Shown here: positions 10,921 to 25,900 of the stretch, in pieces
Position numbering within the stretch: position 1 is the stretch's first letter
Layout: each line of letters begins with the position of its first letter
The notes under the pieces: generated by a model
Seen by the model: the letters and a program-made list of their open reading frames with translations, nothing else
Databases searched by the model: none
Told to the model about the DNA's origin: nothing
Translations under genes and position numbers: made by a program
Assembly (NCBI RefSeq): GCF_000003815.2
Contig: NC_049990.1
Span: forward strand, 6,882,877 to 6,946,876
DNA: 64,000 bases
Reading direction: 5' to 3'
DNA from: Branchiostoma floridae
Lineage: Eukaryota > Chordata > Leptocardii > Amphioxiformes > Branchiostomatidae

Positions 10921-13900
10921 CTATCTCTGCGATGTCCTTCTTGAATTCCCTGTGTTTCCTCCAGACTGGGATTGCCCTCCGCTTGTAGCTTGCCTGGAGT
11001 TTCCACCAGTTCCGCTGGGTTGTTTTGACCCCCCAGACTTGGACTGGGTGGGCTGTCGAGAAGGGGCCTTGCTGATTGGCTGCGTGCTGACCTTTGACCC
11101 CGCCGTGGGAAGACGGGATGTTTGTCTGGTGGGGGCAGGGGAGACGGATGCTGACCTTGGGAACTGGAACAAAGATTGAGAAAAAATTAGGAGAATCTAA
11201 AAAAATCTGCTGGAGGATAAAAAATTGAGATACATGTCCCTTCAATGATTGCCTTTGAGCTGTCACCAATAGGTAAATGATTTACTTGGCAACTCTGAAC
11301 TTCACTTTCTGTCACACTGCAGTGAATGCAACTAGTATATGGAACATACATAATGCCAAAACACTAACCAACAGACACCGAAAACAATACCTTCATCTCC
11401 GCAACAAAATCAACAGTGCAAAGATATTGTTTCCATTTTATCCCTACTGTACAACAGAATTGTTTCAACAGTGAACTTAAAACACTGCACAAAGTCTCCA
11501 AGAAGGTGAACGAATTTAGAGTAGAAAAAACAGTACCTGCACTCCAAGGATCATCTCCTGGAGGGTTCTCTTGTCTTCCTTCTTGTACGCGGTGACCTCG
11601 TCAGGGTGGTACTTTCCGTCCTGCTGCTGAATGGCGCGGTCCATCATCTCGTACAGAAGATGTCTCACGTACAGTTCTGCATCGACGTACGTGCGCCCCG
11701 ACAGTGCCCAGCGCTGGTGCCGCATGGTCTGCTCCTGGCGCCACCGCTGGGGCTGGTACACATCGGACCTGGAGAGGCATTGTGACAACTTGAAGGGTTG
11801 TAGACTTTAAACTTTAAAAAATAAAACATCAGACCTGGAGTGGCATTCAAACAAAATAATATTGTTACAATCTATCCCAGACAGAATCTCTCAAGAGGGT
11901 CTGCATGCCTTTTTCAGTGAGGTGTAGCAACCATTAAGCATTGCTGGTAGGGGTGGGTACCAGCACAGAAAATTCAGGCACAGGTACGGTCCAGGTTCAG
12001 AGGATCAGGTCCAGGTCCGCACCTGAGTCTGGACCTGATCGTCTGTGAAAACTTGAATGAGTGATACTGAAAACAATGGTCCATTTTGCTACAGAGGATT
12101 CTGTTTGATGGAGTATCCAACTTCCATGGCATTGGCGTTTTAAAATCCTATCTTTATATGACAACAGTAACTACTTCTGTTTTAGACCAAGTTTGACTGT
12201 ACAACCTTGCAAGTAAAAATGACTATCAACTCTCCTCTAGTCTTCGGTCTTGTTCTTTTCTTGGACCGGTAAACCTATTCATTTTCGATTCGGTCCAACA
12301 TCCAGTCCACTGTATTTTTTTCAGGTCCATTTTTTCTGGACTGGTCCAACAAGAAAAAACTGTTTTGTACCAGTACACCATACCGGTAACCTTCCCTAGT
12401 TGCTGGTCCTTCTAGATTTACTGTTATGCATTGCAAGGATCTCCCCCTTGTAGGCCCTTCTTTCAAGAGAACAACAGCCCATGGCTAAAACAAATGAGCA
12501 GGGTACTGACCAGAGCTTGTAGGCCTCCCACATCTCCTGTCTGGCGCTGCCTGAGTTTTTGTCCTGCAGCTTCAGGACAGACACAAAGTGCTGTTTCTTC
12601 ATGTAGGACAGGATCATGAACCTGCCGTGGACATCTGCAACCTGTGAACACAAAAACATGGACATGGTGGAAAACTAGCATACGTGCATGGACTGTATAA
12701 GGAGTGAGATACCATTGTGAATATCAGATTTAGGTACCGTTTAGCTAAATAGATTCAGATACCATTAGGTTTAAGAGACCTAGATACCATTTAGTTCAAT
12801 ACCATCTAGATACCATTTACATTTAATAGATCTAGCTAATTTCTAGATTTAATAGATCTAGATACCATTTTGCTTATAGAACTAAATACATGTATCATTT
12901 AGCTTAATAGATCTAGATACCATTTACAGGTAGTTTAAAGACCTAAAAACATGTACCACTAAGCTAGCTATCTTGATAAATCTAGGTACCACTTAGCATA
13001 AAGCATCAAGATACCATTTAGATTGATAGATTTAGCCTAACAGATCTAATTAGATTCCATTAAGTTAATAAATGTAGCCTCTACCCTGATGTTTGTCCCA
13101 GAAGGCCAGTTGATTTCCTTTGGGTTGAGCCTGCAGCCAGTGGAGTCCTGGCTTGTACCCAGGATGTAGCTGCCAGTGTTCACAGAGTACCCTACCACAG
13201 TGCCACAAATCACTGCAATGATGTACTCTGAGCCTGTCACGTCGTGGGGACGCGTCACCTAGAAAAGGAAAACAAAACTGTGTGAGGTCAATGAAGGTCA
13301 GACATCCAGCTAATAAGATATGCCAAAAAGCAGTTACTGAAGCGACTGGATATGATTTTGGAATTAAGGTTTGCTTTTTGGCAAAACTGTGTGAGGCATA
13401 TTGAAACATTATAAAACAACAATCAAAGAAAATTTGTTTGAGAGGTTTTGCCATGATTTAAACATATGTATACTAACGAAACTGTAGTAGTAAGTTTTAA
13501 CTTTAAGTCCACACATGATCGATCATGGCATGTTGCTGGTTGGTTGGCAAGGTAGGGTTAAATTTAGAGTCGTCTGCACCAGCTGACTATGAATTTTGAC
13601 AAATCAAACAAGGAATAATCATGTTTTTCTTAGATACAATGAGAGGAGAGAACTTGAACTTGATAGATTCCAGGCTACTCCTACCCAATACCCTTGGTTT
13701 GAAAGTTGTCAGGAGCAAAGTCATGGGAAGGTCCTAAATGTGTAACAAAGGTGTTACACACAAAGCAGACAAGTCTTCACAAACAAAGTCTCACATCAAA
13801 GTATGCTGCATTCCCTTCAACACAGCGTTCGAACTCCGTGTCCGTGAGGTTGTGATCGATCCTGAGTCTCGTCATCTCCATGGTAACCACATCAACACTG

Positions 13901-16900
13901 ACAAAGGTCACGTGGGGAGGCTTGGGAGGGTGCTCCGGGTACAAGAGCATGAAGAAGATCTCTGTCCCGGTGGTGTTGAACCTGCAGCTGAGAATGCGGC
14001 TTGCAGGGAGCTTAAAAAGAAAAGTGACATAGTTTGAAAGGAAACCACTTGCTGATACAGTAGACATATGGCAATATTCATGGACAAACAAGTTAGCATA
14101 AGAGTTTTTTTAAGACACAATGTACACAGAAACATTGAACATAGTTTATCTCCTGTAAATCTTTTTAAATAATTGCATGGGTTTTATTTTCTCAGTTTTC
14201 ATGGCAGCTTCTAGATCTACACAACAAAATTATGACATCTGTGTTTCCAACATATTACTACTGTAATGTTACCACTGGATTGTTGCAACTGAAAATGTAC
14301 ATGTACAACACTGAAAAAACCTACTTTTACAGAAATTCAGTCCCACAAAAACAAATTTATAGCATATGAGATATTTCTCACAAGCATAGTAGTGATTCAA
14401 TTGAATACGAAGTTGTATAGAATTAAATCATCAGCAATCTTAACAGCAACTTTTTGATACATTATCAGAAGAATTTGATAAAAATTGCTGATCTTTTGAA
14501 GAGGTTCTGCATGGGGGGGTCCCGACAACGATTTACACTGAATTCAGAAGAACCCCCTACGTATTACGCTAAATCAAGGAAGGCCATTACGCTAAATTTG
14601 GTCGCCTTGCTATGAATTACATAGATAAGATGGTTTTCCCTACGAATTACGGGAAATAAAAATAGGCTGCCTACGCCTTACGTAAAAAAGCATGCAGACC
14701 CTCTTTGAAGAGCTCATGTCAAGGAAATAAAGTTGGCCTCACCTTTTTCGGCTTGTATATCCTGGTCATGTATGTGGACAGCTGTCCGGTGGACTTGTGC
14801 CTGGACACAATGTGGAACAGCGCTCCCGCCTGGGTCACATCGGTGGGCTTGTAGATGGTCGTCTGGTAGGGGACAAAAACTATTGTTACAACATCGAGGT
14901 CAAATTTGTGTATGCTTAACAAGAGCTTTGTGGACTTGTAGATGGTTGTCTAGTATGAGACAAAAACTCTTAATGTTCATAGTTTTCAGTGGCCACTTCA
15001 ACGCGAACTAAAAACCACCGCGAACATTTTTTCATGGCAGTAAGAGACTACAATGCATGGTGCTAGACCACGGACTTAAGTTAAAACCTCCGCAAAAAGT
15101 CCTTTTTCCCACTACCGCGAAATTAAATCCCCGCAAACTTAAATGCATTTACAGTATTTCTTACAACATCAACATCAAATTTTTGTATACTTAACAAGAG
15201 CCATAGGATGTGGGCTTGTAGATGGTTGTCTGGTAGGGGACAAAAACTTTTGGTTACAACATCAACGTCAAATTTTTGTACTTGTCCAGAACATGACATC
15301 TTTTAGCGGGACATTTTGCTAGGGTACCATAGAAGGCTGCTAGGAGGCTCATAATTGAACTTGTCCTTCATTTTGCCAACACCTATCCACATACCGAATG
15401 CCACACATACATGTATCAAAGATCCATCTATAGCTTCTATGGATAAGCTGTCCACACACATAAAAAACTAGACCCAAAACATGACCTTCTTGGGAAAACA
15501 ATGAATGTTAGCAAATCATAGTTAAACAGCAGAATCAAAATATCTATGCTGTAGTATAGTGTTTTGTGCAATGGTTATTCAATTAAAGAAGAAAAAAGAA
15601 AAGAAAAACAAAACTAACAACAAGGTCTTTCCCTGGAAAGTAGTCTCGATGCCAAGGGTCCTCCAATCCCAGTAAAGCGATGTCATCTTCTGCTTTGTCT
15701 CTCTCCTTTGCGAGATCCTGGCGACTCTTTTCCTGCTTCTGTTTGTTCTGAACGTCGGTGTAGATGATTTTGGGCTGGATGTTGGAGGTTGGGGTGAACG
15801 TCCTCTCAGCGGTTTCCAAACGGTACTTCTTGAAGGGTACGAACCAGTCATAGCTGCTGATATGTCTCCTGTAGAGAGCACATTACATAAAGAGAAATAT
15901 ATGTTATGCTTACTCAATTATGTAGATGAGACACTATCTAAAATCAAGCCTATTCTATTCCTATCAACTCTAAGGTACAATGTATTGTTAACCGAGGTAT
16001 ATTTGTATTCCGCAGTTATTCCCCAATGCTATATACTGTACATGCAGGTCACCAGAATAACAGGAGATGAAAATCATGTCATGATTTGGGGTGGATAGGT
16101 CACAACAAAACAAAACCAGTGCCAAGGTTTAGAGACTTGCAGTACTATTTTCTACCAGTGGACTAGCTTGATCTTCAGATCAAGGAGGTTGACCCACTTG
16201 TTCTGATGTGCGGGCAACTTTAGCTTAGCTTTTATCAAAGTCACAGCCATACCTCTTGTACTTCCAGTGGAAGATGTAGCCCTTGGTATCCACGGTGACC
16301 AGGTCTCCGTTGTTGTGTATGTTCCCCATCAGCATGACCGGGGACTGGTGAGCGCGCAGGAGTTCCGCCTCCATCCCGTTAGCTAAACTGTTCCACTCAC
16401 CCGTCTGGATCTGGGGACAATAAGTGAGTTCATGGTTCCGATTGCACATGCACGAGGTCAAAGGGGAAGACCCTTAAAAATGCTTATGTCACCAAAATTT
16501 GACATTTCTGCCACCAGGTAATCAAGCTAATTTCTGCCTGTAAACATGGCAGCCAATTTGGAAACTGTCACCACAACTTAAGATTCTGGCATCGTAATTA
16601 GCCTTTTGACAAATGAGAGAGTAGTTATATCTTTATTTTGCTTTCCTACATTTTGACAGAGGTGGGCCGGACTTTAGGATTGCTCCTTTTTAGTGACTTT
16701 TATGTCAAAATTCTTCCTGGAGTCAGGGTGAATGATGTATATCATCACCATAAGGCTGATACCATGTGTACGAGCTGGGTAATTTGAAATGAATCACCAA
16801 CTACAGACAGAAGGATCTGCACCATCGCACACCGGGGCATGCCCCTACTCTTTACTGTGGAGGGTTCTTAACGTTTCTGGGGTGTGGTTCTCCCCAGACA

Positions 16901-19900
16901 CTGGACCTCCATGTTGGATCCATCCATACTACAATACCGACCTCAGTTTATTGAGCAGTTACTCAAGCAACTGGATATTATTTTGGAAATAGTCAGACGT
17001 TTCAGACAGGCGTCCGGTGTCTTTCATCAGTGACACTGGAGAAATCTTGTTGGAGATATCCTAGCTGTAAATGGATATGCAAAAAAGAACTAGATGGAGA
17101 ACAATTGTATCTTGTGAACTATGAATCAATATGCAAAAGGAGAGGGAGACAAGTTTTTAGTAGTCCAAAGGAAACAATGGTTAGACAAGTTAAGACTGTG
17201 TTGATGCACTGGATGATTGTCTGAAACGTCTGACCATTTCCAAAATCATATCCAGTTGCTTGGGTAACTGCTTTTTAGCATACAATGCCTACCTTCTCAT
17301 TAACCACCCTCGGTGTTGTCAGCTTGTTGATCTTGGTGTCTCCCAGCATCAGTTTTTCTGCATCACACTTCAGGAGATCTCCGTTCTCCAGACAAATAAC
17401 CAGGTCACTCTGTAGAAATGGGACAATGTTTCATCACATTTTTCTTGCTCACACAAGCCCAAACAATCTGTAAAATGTATTCATGTGTGAGTCACAAAAC
17501 CAGCCTACCACTGCCTGTGATGCTAATAAATGAAATAAAATATTTTTAGATTTGTGAATCTCTTGCTACTTCTGTCTAATGCAAAGAATCTGACATTGTC
17601 TACAATGTTTTGTTCACTCATCAGTTGCAGCTTCTACTAGAAAAGGGGTATTACCTGCATCTGTATCCATATAGCCAGTATAACAGCTCTTTAGCGTAAC
17701 ACATCTGTGCATCTATTATTGTTTAAAGCTTTCTATCTAGGGAGAATTCCCCAACTGTACCTGTGATCCAAAAAGAGTTGTAGACGGATGAAAGGCCGCC
17801 GCCGTGGGAGCAAACCTTCCTGTCTGGACCTGGTTCTCGAAGAACGGCCCCTCCGTGAAGTTGAAGTCATCTTCATCCACGTCCATGACCAGCAGCTGGG
17901 TCAGCTCCGCCGGGAACACTCCATCGCTGTCCTTCTCAAGGCCGAGAGCTGTGCAACAAAGGTCAAATTTAGCAGCAATCTATAATATACGTAATACTAA
18001 TAAGAGATGTAATAAATCATAAAATTGGATTAAACATAAATGTGGTCCGATCATAAAAGGTTGATGATATTTGTTGTATGATTTGCTGGGAGCACTCTCG
18101 CTGTCCTTCTCAAGGCCAAGTGCTGTGCAACAAAGGTCAAATTTGGCAGCAAAGAATGCTCTGCAGAAATCAAAGATAAAATACATGTACTGTGAATAAG
18201 GAGTTGCTGGTGTGTTATGCTGAAGGGCGGTTATAATGGCTAATAGTATATAAATACAGATACAGAATGTATTATAGAATTGCATTAAAAGGAAATTTGC
18301 GATGATTTCCATGTGATCCTATGAAAGTTGAAGATGTTTGTTTTACCTTTAATGTCTTCTTTGTGCACCCCTCCGGACTGAATGGACCAGACCAGTAAGA
18401 CACCCTGTAATGAAGAAAGGAAGATTTTTTTGTGCTTTCAAAAAACCTTTTAGTCCAAAACAAAAGATTATCCTTACAAAACAAACAGATGAAGGTGTAC
18501 TGCAAGACACAGACAAGATAATCAATAAGAAAAAAAACTTAGTCCCATCGATTGTGACTTGTTAATTAAGCCAATATTGTTAACTTACTGTCTCGTTGAT
18601 TGTAATTTGTTTGGCCAATATCGTTAACTTACTGTCTCGTTAATTGTGATGATCCTGGTCCCATCCAGACTCCAGCAGATGTACAACACCTCATCGTCTG
18701 ACGTTCCCTCGTTCCTGATTTCCCTGACAGGCCGGGGTGCAGGCTCCATCCACACATCATACACCATGATGTCACCTGGGAGGGGACATCAACACTTTGT
18801 TTTACTCATTCTTCTTTGCAAAGCATCACCTCTAGCCTATATAATATACGGCTAAACGCTTTCTTTAGATAAAAATGTTTCTCTGACTGGCTGACAGCTA
18901 GTTTGAGGCCAAGCACACAAAAGTGGAAACCTCATCAGGCTGCAGGCTAGGATCTGTGTAGGAGAATGGCTTTACTGTGAGTTTAGAGGATACATGTGCT
19001 ATTGATGGTCCAGTGGTTAGGGGCAGTGGTTAGTGTCCTTGGTCAAGACACCTCACAAGACTTTCCTCACTCTACCCAGGTGTGAATGAGTACCTGACTT
19101 TGGATGGAGAGGTATTAAAATGGGAAGGATAGGCTCTGCCTTTCAATACTGTGCCCAAAACACTGTGGGTTAAAAACACAAAGCCCCTACAAGACTATGG
19201 GACCTTAACCCTAAGCTTTTAAGTTACAAAATTGGTTCAAGCCTACTTGCACATTCATGGGCCAATCTTCTATATTATCAAACTGTAGAAACTGTCCCCT
19301 CGTCATAATGTGCGCAGGATAATAGTAATCACTTACATATAGTTACATATAGGTCTATCCTTACCATGTACACTTCCCAAGGCTAGAAGTCTCTGGTCTG
19401 GGGACAGGGCAGCACTGGAGATACCCTGCATCCTTTTACTGTATAGATAAAAATTTAAAAACAAGAAATGTCACATCTTCATCAGAAATTACATAACCTA
19501 TAAACAGACACATGGTTTAAATTTCAAAAAAATACACACAGTCTCCTGAAGAACTAGTAGACTGTTCCATTGACCCCATGACTTCGCTTCCTGTCATTCC
19601 GAGTGATTTTGCAGTGACACCACGTCTTGTATGTATGAAATACATAACACAGACAGACAAACAAACACACCCAAAACAGTGTAACAGTGAGGTTCAAGGA
19701 CTGCTAAACAGGCTGCGCAAAATGGCTTTAAGCCTTTTGACCAAACAGTTTAGTGTCTGGATTTGTGAGCTAGTGGCCCAGGATCAGCAAGGGTTCGAAT
19801 CCCAGAAGTCAGGATATTTGTATATATTGTTTCTGTCTGTTTCTACTCCTTTCTTACAACAGCACCTCCCATTTCATTGAGGTAATTCTGTATATCAACT

Positions 19901-22900
19901 ATATGATCCTCTTGCCATACATGTCAAAGACACCAGACCTGATTTTGAAGGTGACCAGAACGTCTGGCACCATCTTCCTGAAGTGCTGTGCCTCCTGTTG
20001 GCTGTAGTTCTGGAAGACGTCTTGTAACTGATCCGACTCTCTCAGGTCCATGGGGAGCAGGTGAAGGTAGTTCAGGGTCGTGATGTCTCCCTCCTCTGGG
20101 CTATAGTACAGGGAAGAAGATTGAGCAAAATCGTCTTTTGCCTTACTCAATAGTCACCATACATGTACATTTGTATAACAGGACCCAAAGTTCACTTCAA
20201 GGTTACAGGATAGGTGAGAACTGGAATGGCATCTTTTCTTCCTAAAGCCTAGGTCACAACCCATTGTATGTGCAACTGCGTGCTGTTTACATGCAAAAAT
20301 GTGGGCAAGTTTGGGGATCTGTAGTGGTAAGTACCACCCAGGGCTCTAGCCAGCTCGAAATTTTTTTCCATCAGCCAATTCTAATCGTCGTGAAAACCGC
20401 GAAAATTCATTTTCCCTATGACACTACAAAGTAGTAAATTGACGGGAAAACGGATGCTGGCTAGAGCCCTGGTACCACCACCATAAGATATCCTATGGAT
20501 TTGGGTGCACGCAGACATGCCGTAACACTTTAAGTGCATGCAGAAGTTTCTCTGCATTCGAATTGCAAAATTCACCCCATTGAAAATGGTTGAAATAGAC
20601 TGTACCCAGGTTACCTTGGAAGACCATCCTTGAGAATGCAGCGAAAGACACAAGGAAGACATGATATAAGATAACATCATTCACAGCAATTGCACAGTCA
20701 AGTCTATAAAAAAATATAAGAGAGAACCTGACAAAGATGCTATATAATACCTTTTTATTTATTCCATCCTGCAGTTCGTTTTCTAAGTTTTCAGGTGCAG
20801 TGTATTTTGTTGACTACTCCTGGTCCATACAACGTACATGCCCAATAATGAGTTGTTCAACATTCAACCTTCTCTATGTCCTCCAAAAGCAGTTACTCCA
20901 TCAACTGGATATGATTTTGGAAATGGTCAGACATTTCAGATAATACCATCTTTTGTCAGTGACACTGAGCAGATACGTCTGACCATTTCCAAAATTATAA
21001 CCAGTTGCTTGTATGAGTGACTACATTTTGGTGTATCTGATTACCTTCATCAATGTTCTCTATGTCCTCTATTCTCTTACCTTTCATCATCCTCTGCCAC
21101 AGTCTCTCCCAGCATGTGGAGATGCTGGGTGTGATTCCACTGTTCCTTCCTGGAGACGGGCATAAAGAAAAGTTAGAGAAATTATATCATATATGTATAC
21201 AAAATCAGGAAGATGGCATTTAAATGCTATACAAGACATGGCAAAGCAATAGCACGAACAGTTTATCAAACAGCAGCAAAATCTTTATTTCAACCCCATT
21301 CAGGCACGATTGTGAGCAGCCTAGTTTCAGACTGCATCCTACCTGAGTCTCTTTCTTTCGCTAGTCATGTGAGTGACTCCCCGGGTCACGAGGTCATAGG
21401 CCGGGTCTTCAGGGTCACGACCTTCAGTGATACCAGTTGTGACATTCTCTGTTGAGTTTATGACAAGATCCTGGCCCATCGCGCGTGACATCTCGTGGAT
21501 GTGCCGAAGCTCCTCTGCTGTATCTCTTGTCATCTCCCGTGTAACCTGGCGATGAATGATGGAACATTGTCACAACAAAAACCTAGAGAGTAGAGAATTT
21601 ACCTTCAACTCATCAAAGACCTAATCTTCCACTGGTCTTGAAAGAGAAGACAAACGTATTTACATGTTCATTATACTGGAGAAATTCTCCTAGCTCTTTT
21701 CGACAAGTCAAATGATCAGTGGAACTTCGTGAACAGTTTCACTGAATAATGGCACAACCACTGTTTTATTTTCACAGGCATTCTGGTGACTGTCTGATCA
21801 CAAACAATCACTGTATATATGTAAATACTTTGCATTTGTGAATGCATCTGTAAGCAGCAACACATATTGTCATAATTGCTCTGAGGAAGGTGCACCGAAA
21901 CATTGGTGGAAATAAAGCAGTGGTTACGTAAAACAGTCTCATTATTCAGTTTTCGATGAGTGGGCCATGGGTTAATGCTCTGTCTTCAGAACTGTGATTC
22001 TTTCCATGACATAAAACATTGTTGTCTGATATTACCTCTATGATGAACTCCTCTGCGATGAGTATAGCTGCCCTCCTGCGGGATACTGCCATGACTGAGT
22101 TCTCTAAATCCTTCTTGTCCAGTTCATACAGTTGTCTGTTAGGGCAAGTTAAGGTTACTAGTACTAGCAAAAAATAAAGCAGACAAAGTGATGATTTAGA
22201 AACCAACTGTTAAACAAAGGAAGGTGGTCAATGGTCCCATCACTAAAAAAGGTTGATTAGTTAACCCACAAAGAATGACCTGGGGACTAGCAATATTGTG
22301 CAGTCATTTTAATTGCTTTATACTATTAAGAGGGTGAACAAAAATTTGCAACTTTGTTTATATCATACTTAGGCTTATATTCACTATGTCCTAATGATGA
22401 AAAGGATACTCGTAAGTGTCCAACAGGACATCAGGGTCCTTTCTTCTAAAGAACTGGTCCAGAGCAACATCTACAAGTTCCTCAACAATGTCCCGCACCT
22501 GTAAAGAATTTTAGAAATCTGACTGTAAGTCTACTTCTTATGGATTTTCTAAAATTCATTATACAATTTGAGTTGAGACCTTCCTCTAAGATTTTAATGG
22601 GGAAATGTAATGTCTCACACAAAAAGGACCTTTGGGACACATACTGTAAACCTTGAAACTTTTGCTGCTGTTTTCTGTGTTTCCAACATATTAAAACTAC
22701 TGTACTAAAGAATTGTTGCTGCAAATACTAAGTATACCTCAGAAACAAATGTTCTCAATATTGCAATGGAATGTTCACCGCAAAAATAAAACCACCGCAA
22801 CCATTTTAAGATTTACAGTATCCAATACAGTCTAATGAAATCCCCATCATTTTGGGGACTTTGCTAGAGTGACTGAGTCAAGAAAAACTTTGGGTAAAAC

Positions 22901-25900
22901 TCAAAACAAAAAGTCTCACCATGAAGAAGTCCTTCATCTGCCATGGTTCATACGACGCTGATCCCAACTCTCCGTTGTAAGGACGGCTCTTCCTGAGGTA
23001 TTTGTTCTCCATGTAGTCTCTGTGGAGTCAAAAAAAATTGCTGAACATGTCTGGTTCCCTCTCTGTCGTAAGGAGATTTCTGGTAGAAATACACGGTCAG
23101 GCAACAAACTTCAGATTCCCAGAGCCAACACCTCTCGTTTAAGGAAAAGCCCGATATACTACATATGGTCTCACTACTCAATGATGACATCGTATAAACG
23201 ATTTGCCTCTACCTTCTCAGTATTGTGCAATTACCTGAACATCTTTGGGACATTACGCATAGATCTAACTGCATATCCCTAGCTACTTAACATAACCATG
23301 TGGGTGTAGAAATAAGTCGTCCTGACTCTCAACTATAACACAATTGGACATAAGCCAAATAATACATAGCGGAAGACAGTAGACACTTGCCCTCCCGTCA
23401 CAGCACCCAGAGTGCACAGAGCATTGGGTCCCTCGTCAGGCACACCAGAGACAACCTACCAAAATTGTTTTGTCCCATTCATTGTTTGGGAGCCCATATT
23501 ATTGATTTTCTTGGTTAAATACATGTACATGTATGTCAATTCAAGCTTATAAAAGTACTTTTTCAAGAGTATCATGTGATTTTGGGGATGGATGGGGTAA
23601 AACTATAATTTTCTGTCCCAACAAGCAAATTTTCGTCCTTAGACGGAAAGTAGGTCCCGGAGACAGCCCTTATATGCTGCCACTTTGGCATATTTTCACC
23701 ACACCAAGACAAGTAACACAAACTGATTACAACACTTCTGTTTCACATTTCCATATAAAATCTCTTACCTGAGAGCTCTGACATCAGCAGACATGGCTGG
23801 CAGGTTGTCCCTGGTGTGCCTGACGAGGGACCCGATGCTCTGTGCACTCTGGGTACTGTGACGGGAGGGGAAGCGTCTGCTGTCTTCACCTGTGCACCAA
23901 AACATGGACATATGGGACTGGTTAAAATGGTGAGAGGAAAATGAGCTTTCTCTCTCTCTTTTCTATATCAGAAAAAAATTGAGAATTGAGAATTTGAGAA
24001 CACTGGTACAAGAACTAAGAGACTGTCCATCCCGAAAAAAGTATGTGTATGGTCAGGGCATCTTGTTGATTTTCTTTGTAAAATCTGTCATTTTAAGCAT
24101 ATGAAACACATTTCATTGATGTAACGTACTGAAGTTAAGATTTTTGAGAAGGATGGGGCGAAATTTTTTCCGTCCCAACAAGCAAATTTTCGTCCCAGGA
24201 CAGAGGGACGGGTTCTGGAGACAGCCCTGTGTAGGGTCTAAAACCAAGACTGACCAGTAATGCTCATAGAGGACGGATTGGGCAAATTTTTTCTCCGTCC
24301 CCAGCTGCAAAATTCCATCAAAGGACGGAAGAATGGTTGCTGGCTACAACCCTGGCAGGGTCTAAAACCAAGACCTACCAGTAGTGTCCCACTCGTCTCC
24401 TGGCCTCCTCTTCTGCTGCTCCAGCCGGTCCAGAATGCTCTGCTTCTCATCAATCAGCCTCTGCAACTCCACCTCCTGTTCCGTCTGTTTGTTTCTGTGT
24501 TGCTATGGTAACAAATAAATTATAAAGGAATCATCACACGGTTGAATTCAGATGGGCTTTTATTGACAGTAGTATATAGTGTCCATTATTTGATTATACT
24601 GCTGCTGCCAGCTGGGATCTCTAACACAGGGGTAGGTAGTATTGCATTGTACAATACATGTACATGTACATCTGGATTTGTTATAATATTCTAAAAATAG
24701 ATATAACGTTCCCTCTTATAAGGAAATATACATTAAAAAATCAAGCCACAATCCATTGAAATGTAACAAGGGACAACAACATGGCATTTGTTGATATCTA
24801 AAGTGAGTGATAAAGTTCTATTGGTACATACCTGTCTTCTTCTGCTCAAGATATCATCCAGGAGTGGTGTTGGTTCTCTACCTGTGTCTGAGTGGGCAGT
24901 GCTGGGTGCTAGGGTTAAAACAACTGTTGTTCAGTTTCGAGTCTGCAGTTTGTACATGTACTGTTCAAGTCACTACTACATATTTGAGAGGGTCCATACC
25001 ACAATGTATAATGCTAAGCTTGACTGTAAATCTTGGAAGGAATGCAGTTGTTTTACTTTCACAGTAAACCATATGTTGTGTCTTGAAAGTATTGGAGTTC
25101 CATACCATACTGCCTGACAGCTCTGGGTGCAGCCTCTGGTCCATACAGGTTGTTTAGCTCTCCTTGTAAGGCCCTTCCATTCAATCTATCCTGTATAACA
25201 TTAACAATATATCTTTTCAAGCTTGTACATAAATACTGTAGCAACCTATAAATTTGCAAATAAGAATACTTTCAAAGAATAGACACACCATCGATCATAT
25301 TTCTCTCCATCAAGTTGTTTTCTCCAGACACCAGACTTCATGTAAATCACAACCATCAACCTTGCTGTAAATCTAGTGAAGGGTCATATCATCTTCTAGC
25401 CAATTACATTTTTCTTTTCCCAGTCGATTTACAAATGATGAAACTATTTACTGTATTGAGTTGGTTTTCCAATCTCAAATGTAACCCTCCTCTACTAGTA
25501 TCTATGTAGAAGGGTCTTGCTGTGAAATCAATTTGGGTTTGTTTCTTAGATTTTAATTACCTACCATAACCAGATCCTCTCTGGCCCTCCTGTCCTGCCG
25601 CAGGACTTTCCTCACATCAGTCAGTTCATCTTGCCTACGATACACAATAAAAACAACACGAGTTACAACATGTTTCCTGTGCAACCAGAATTGAAATGCT
25701 TGGCTTGCTAATTTGTTACGGTATATAAATGAACCAGTTGACCAATTTAGAACTAGATTCAGTGGCTCATCCTGTCAAGCTCCTGAGGCATAAGTACAAC
25801 TGTTTATCACTAACTCATTACCCAGGGTCTACATGAAGGTAGATTTCGGGGCACCAGCAAATTCGCAGCATTATGCTTAACAGTAAACCAAGTAAAGGCG

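Noticed and set aside
10898..11269. Minus-strand 123-aa open frame at the end of the WD gene
   Set aside because: It overlaps the true last exon in another frame and includes intron sequence. The in-phase frame gives the Ser/Gly/Gln tail ending at 10921.
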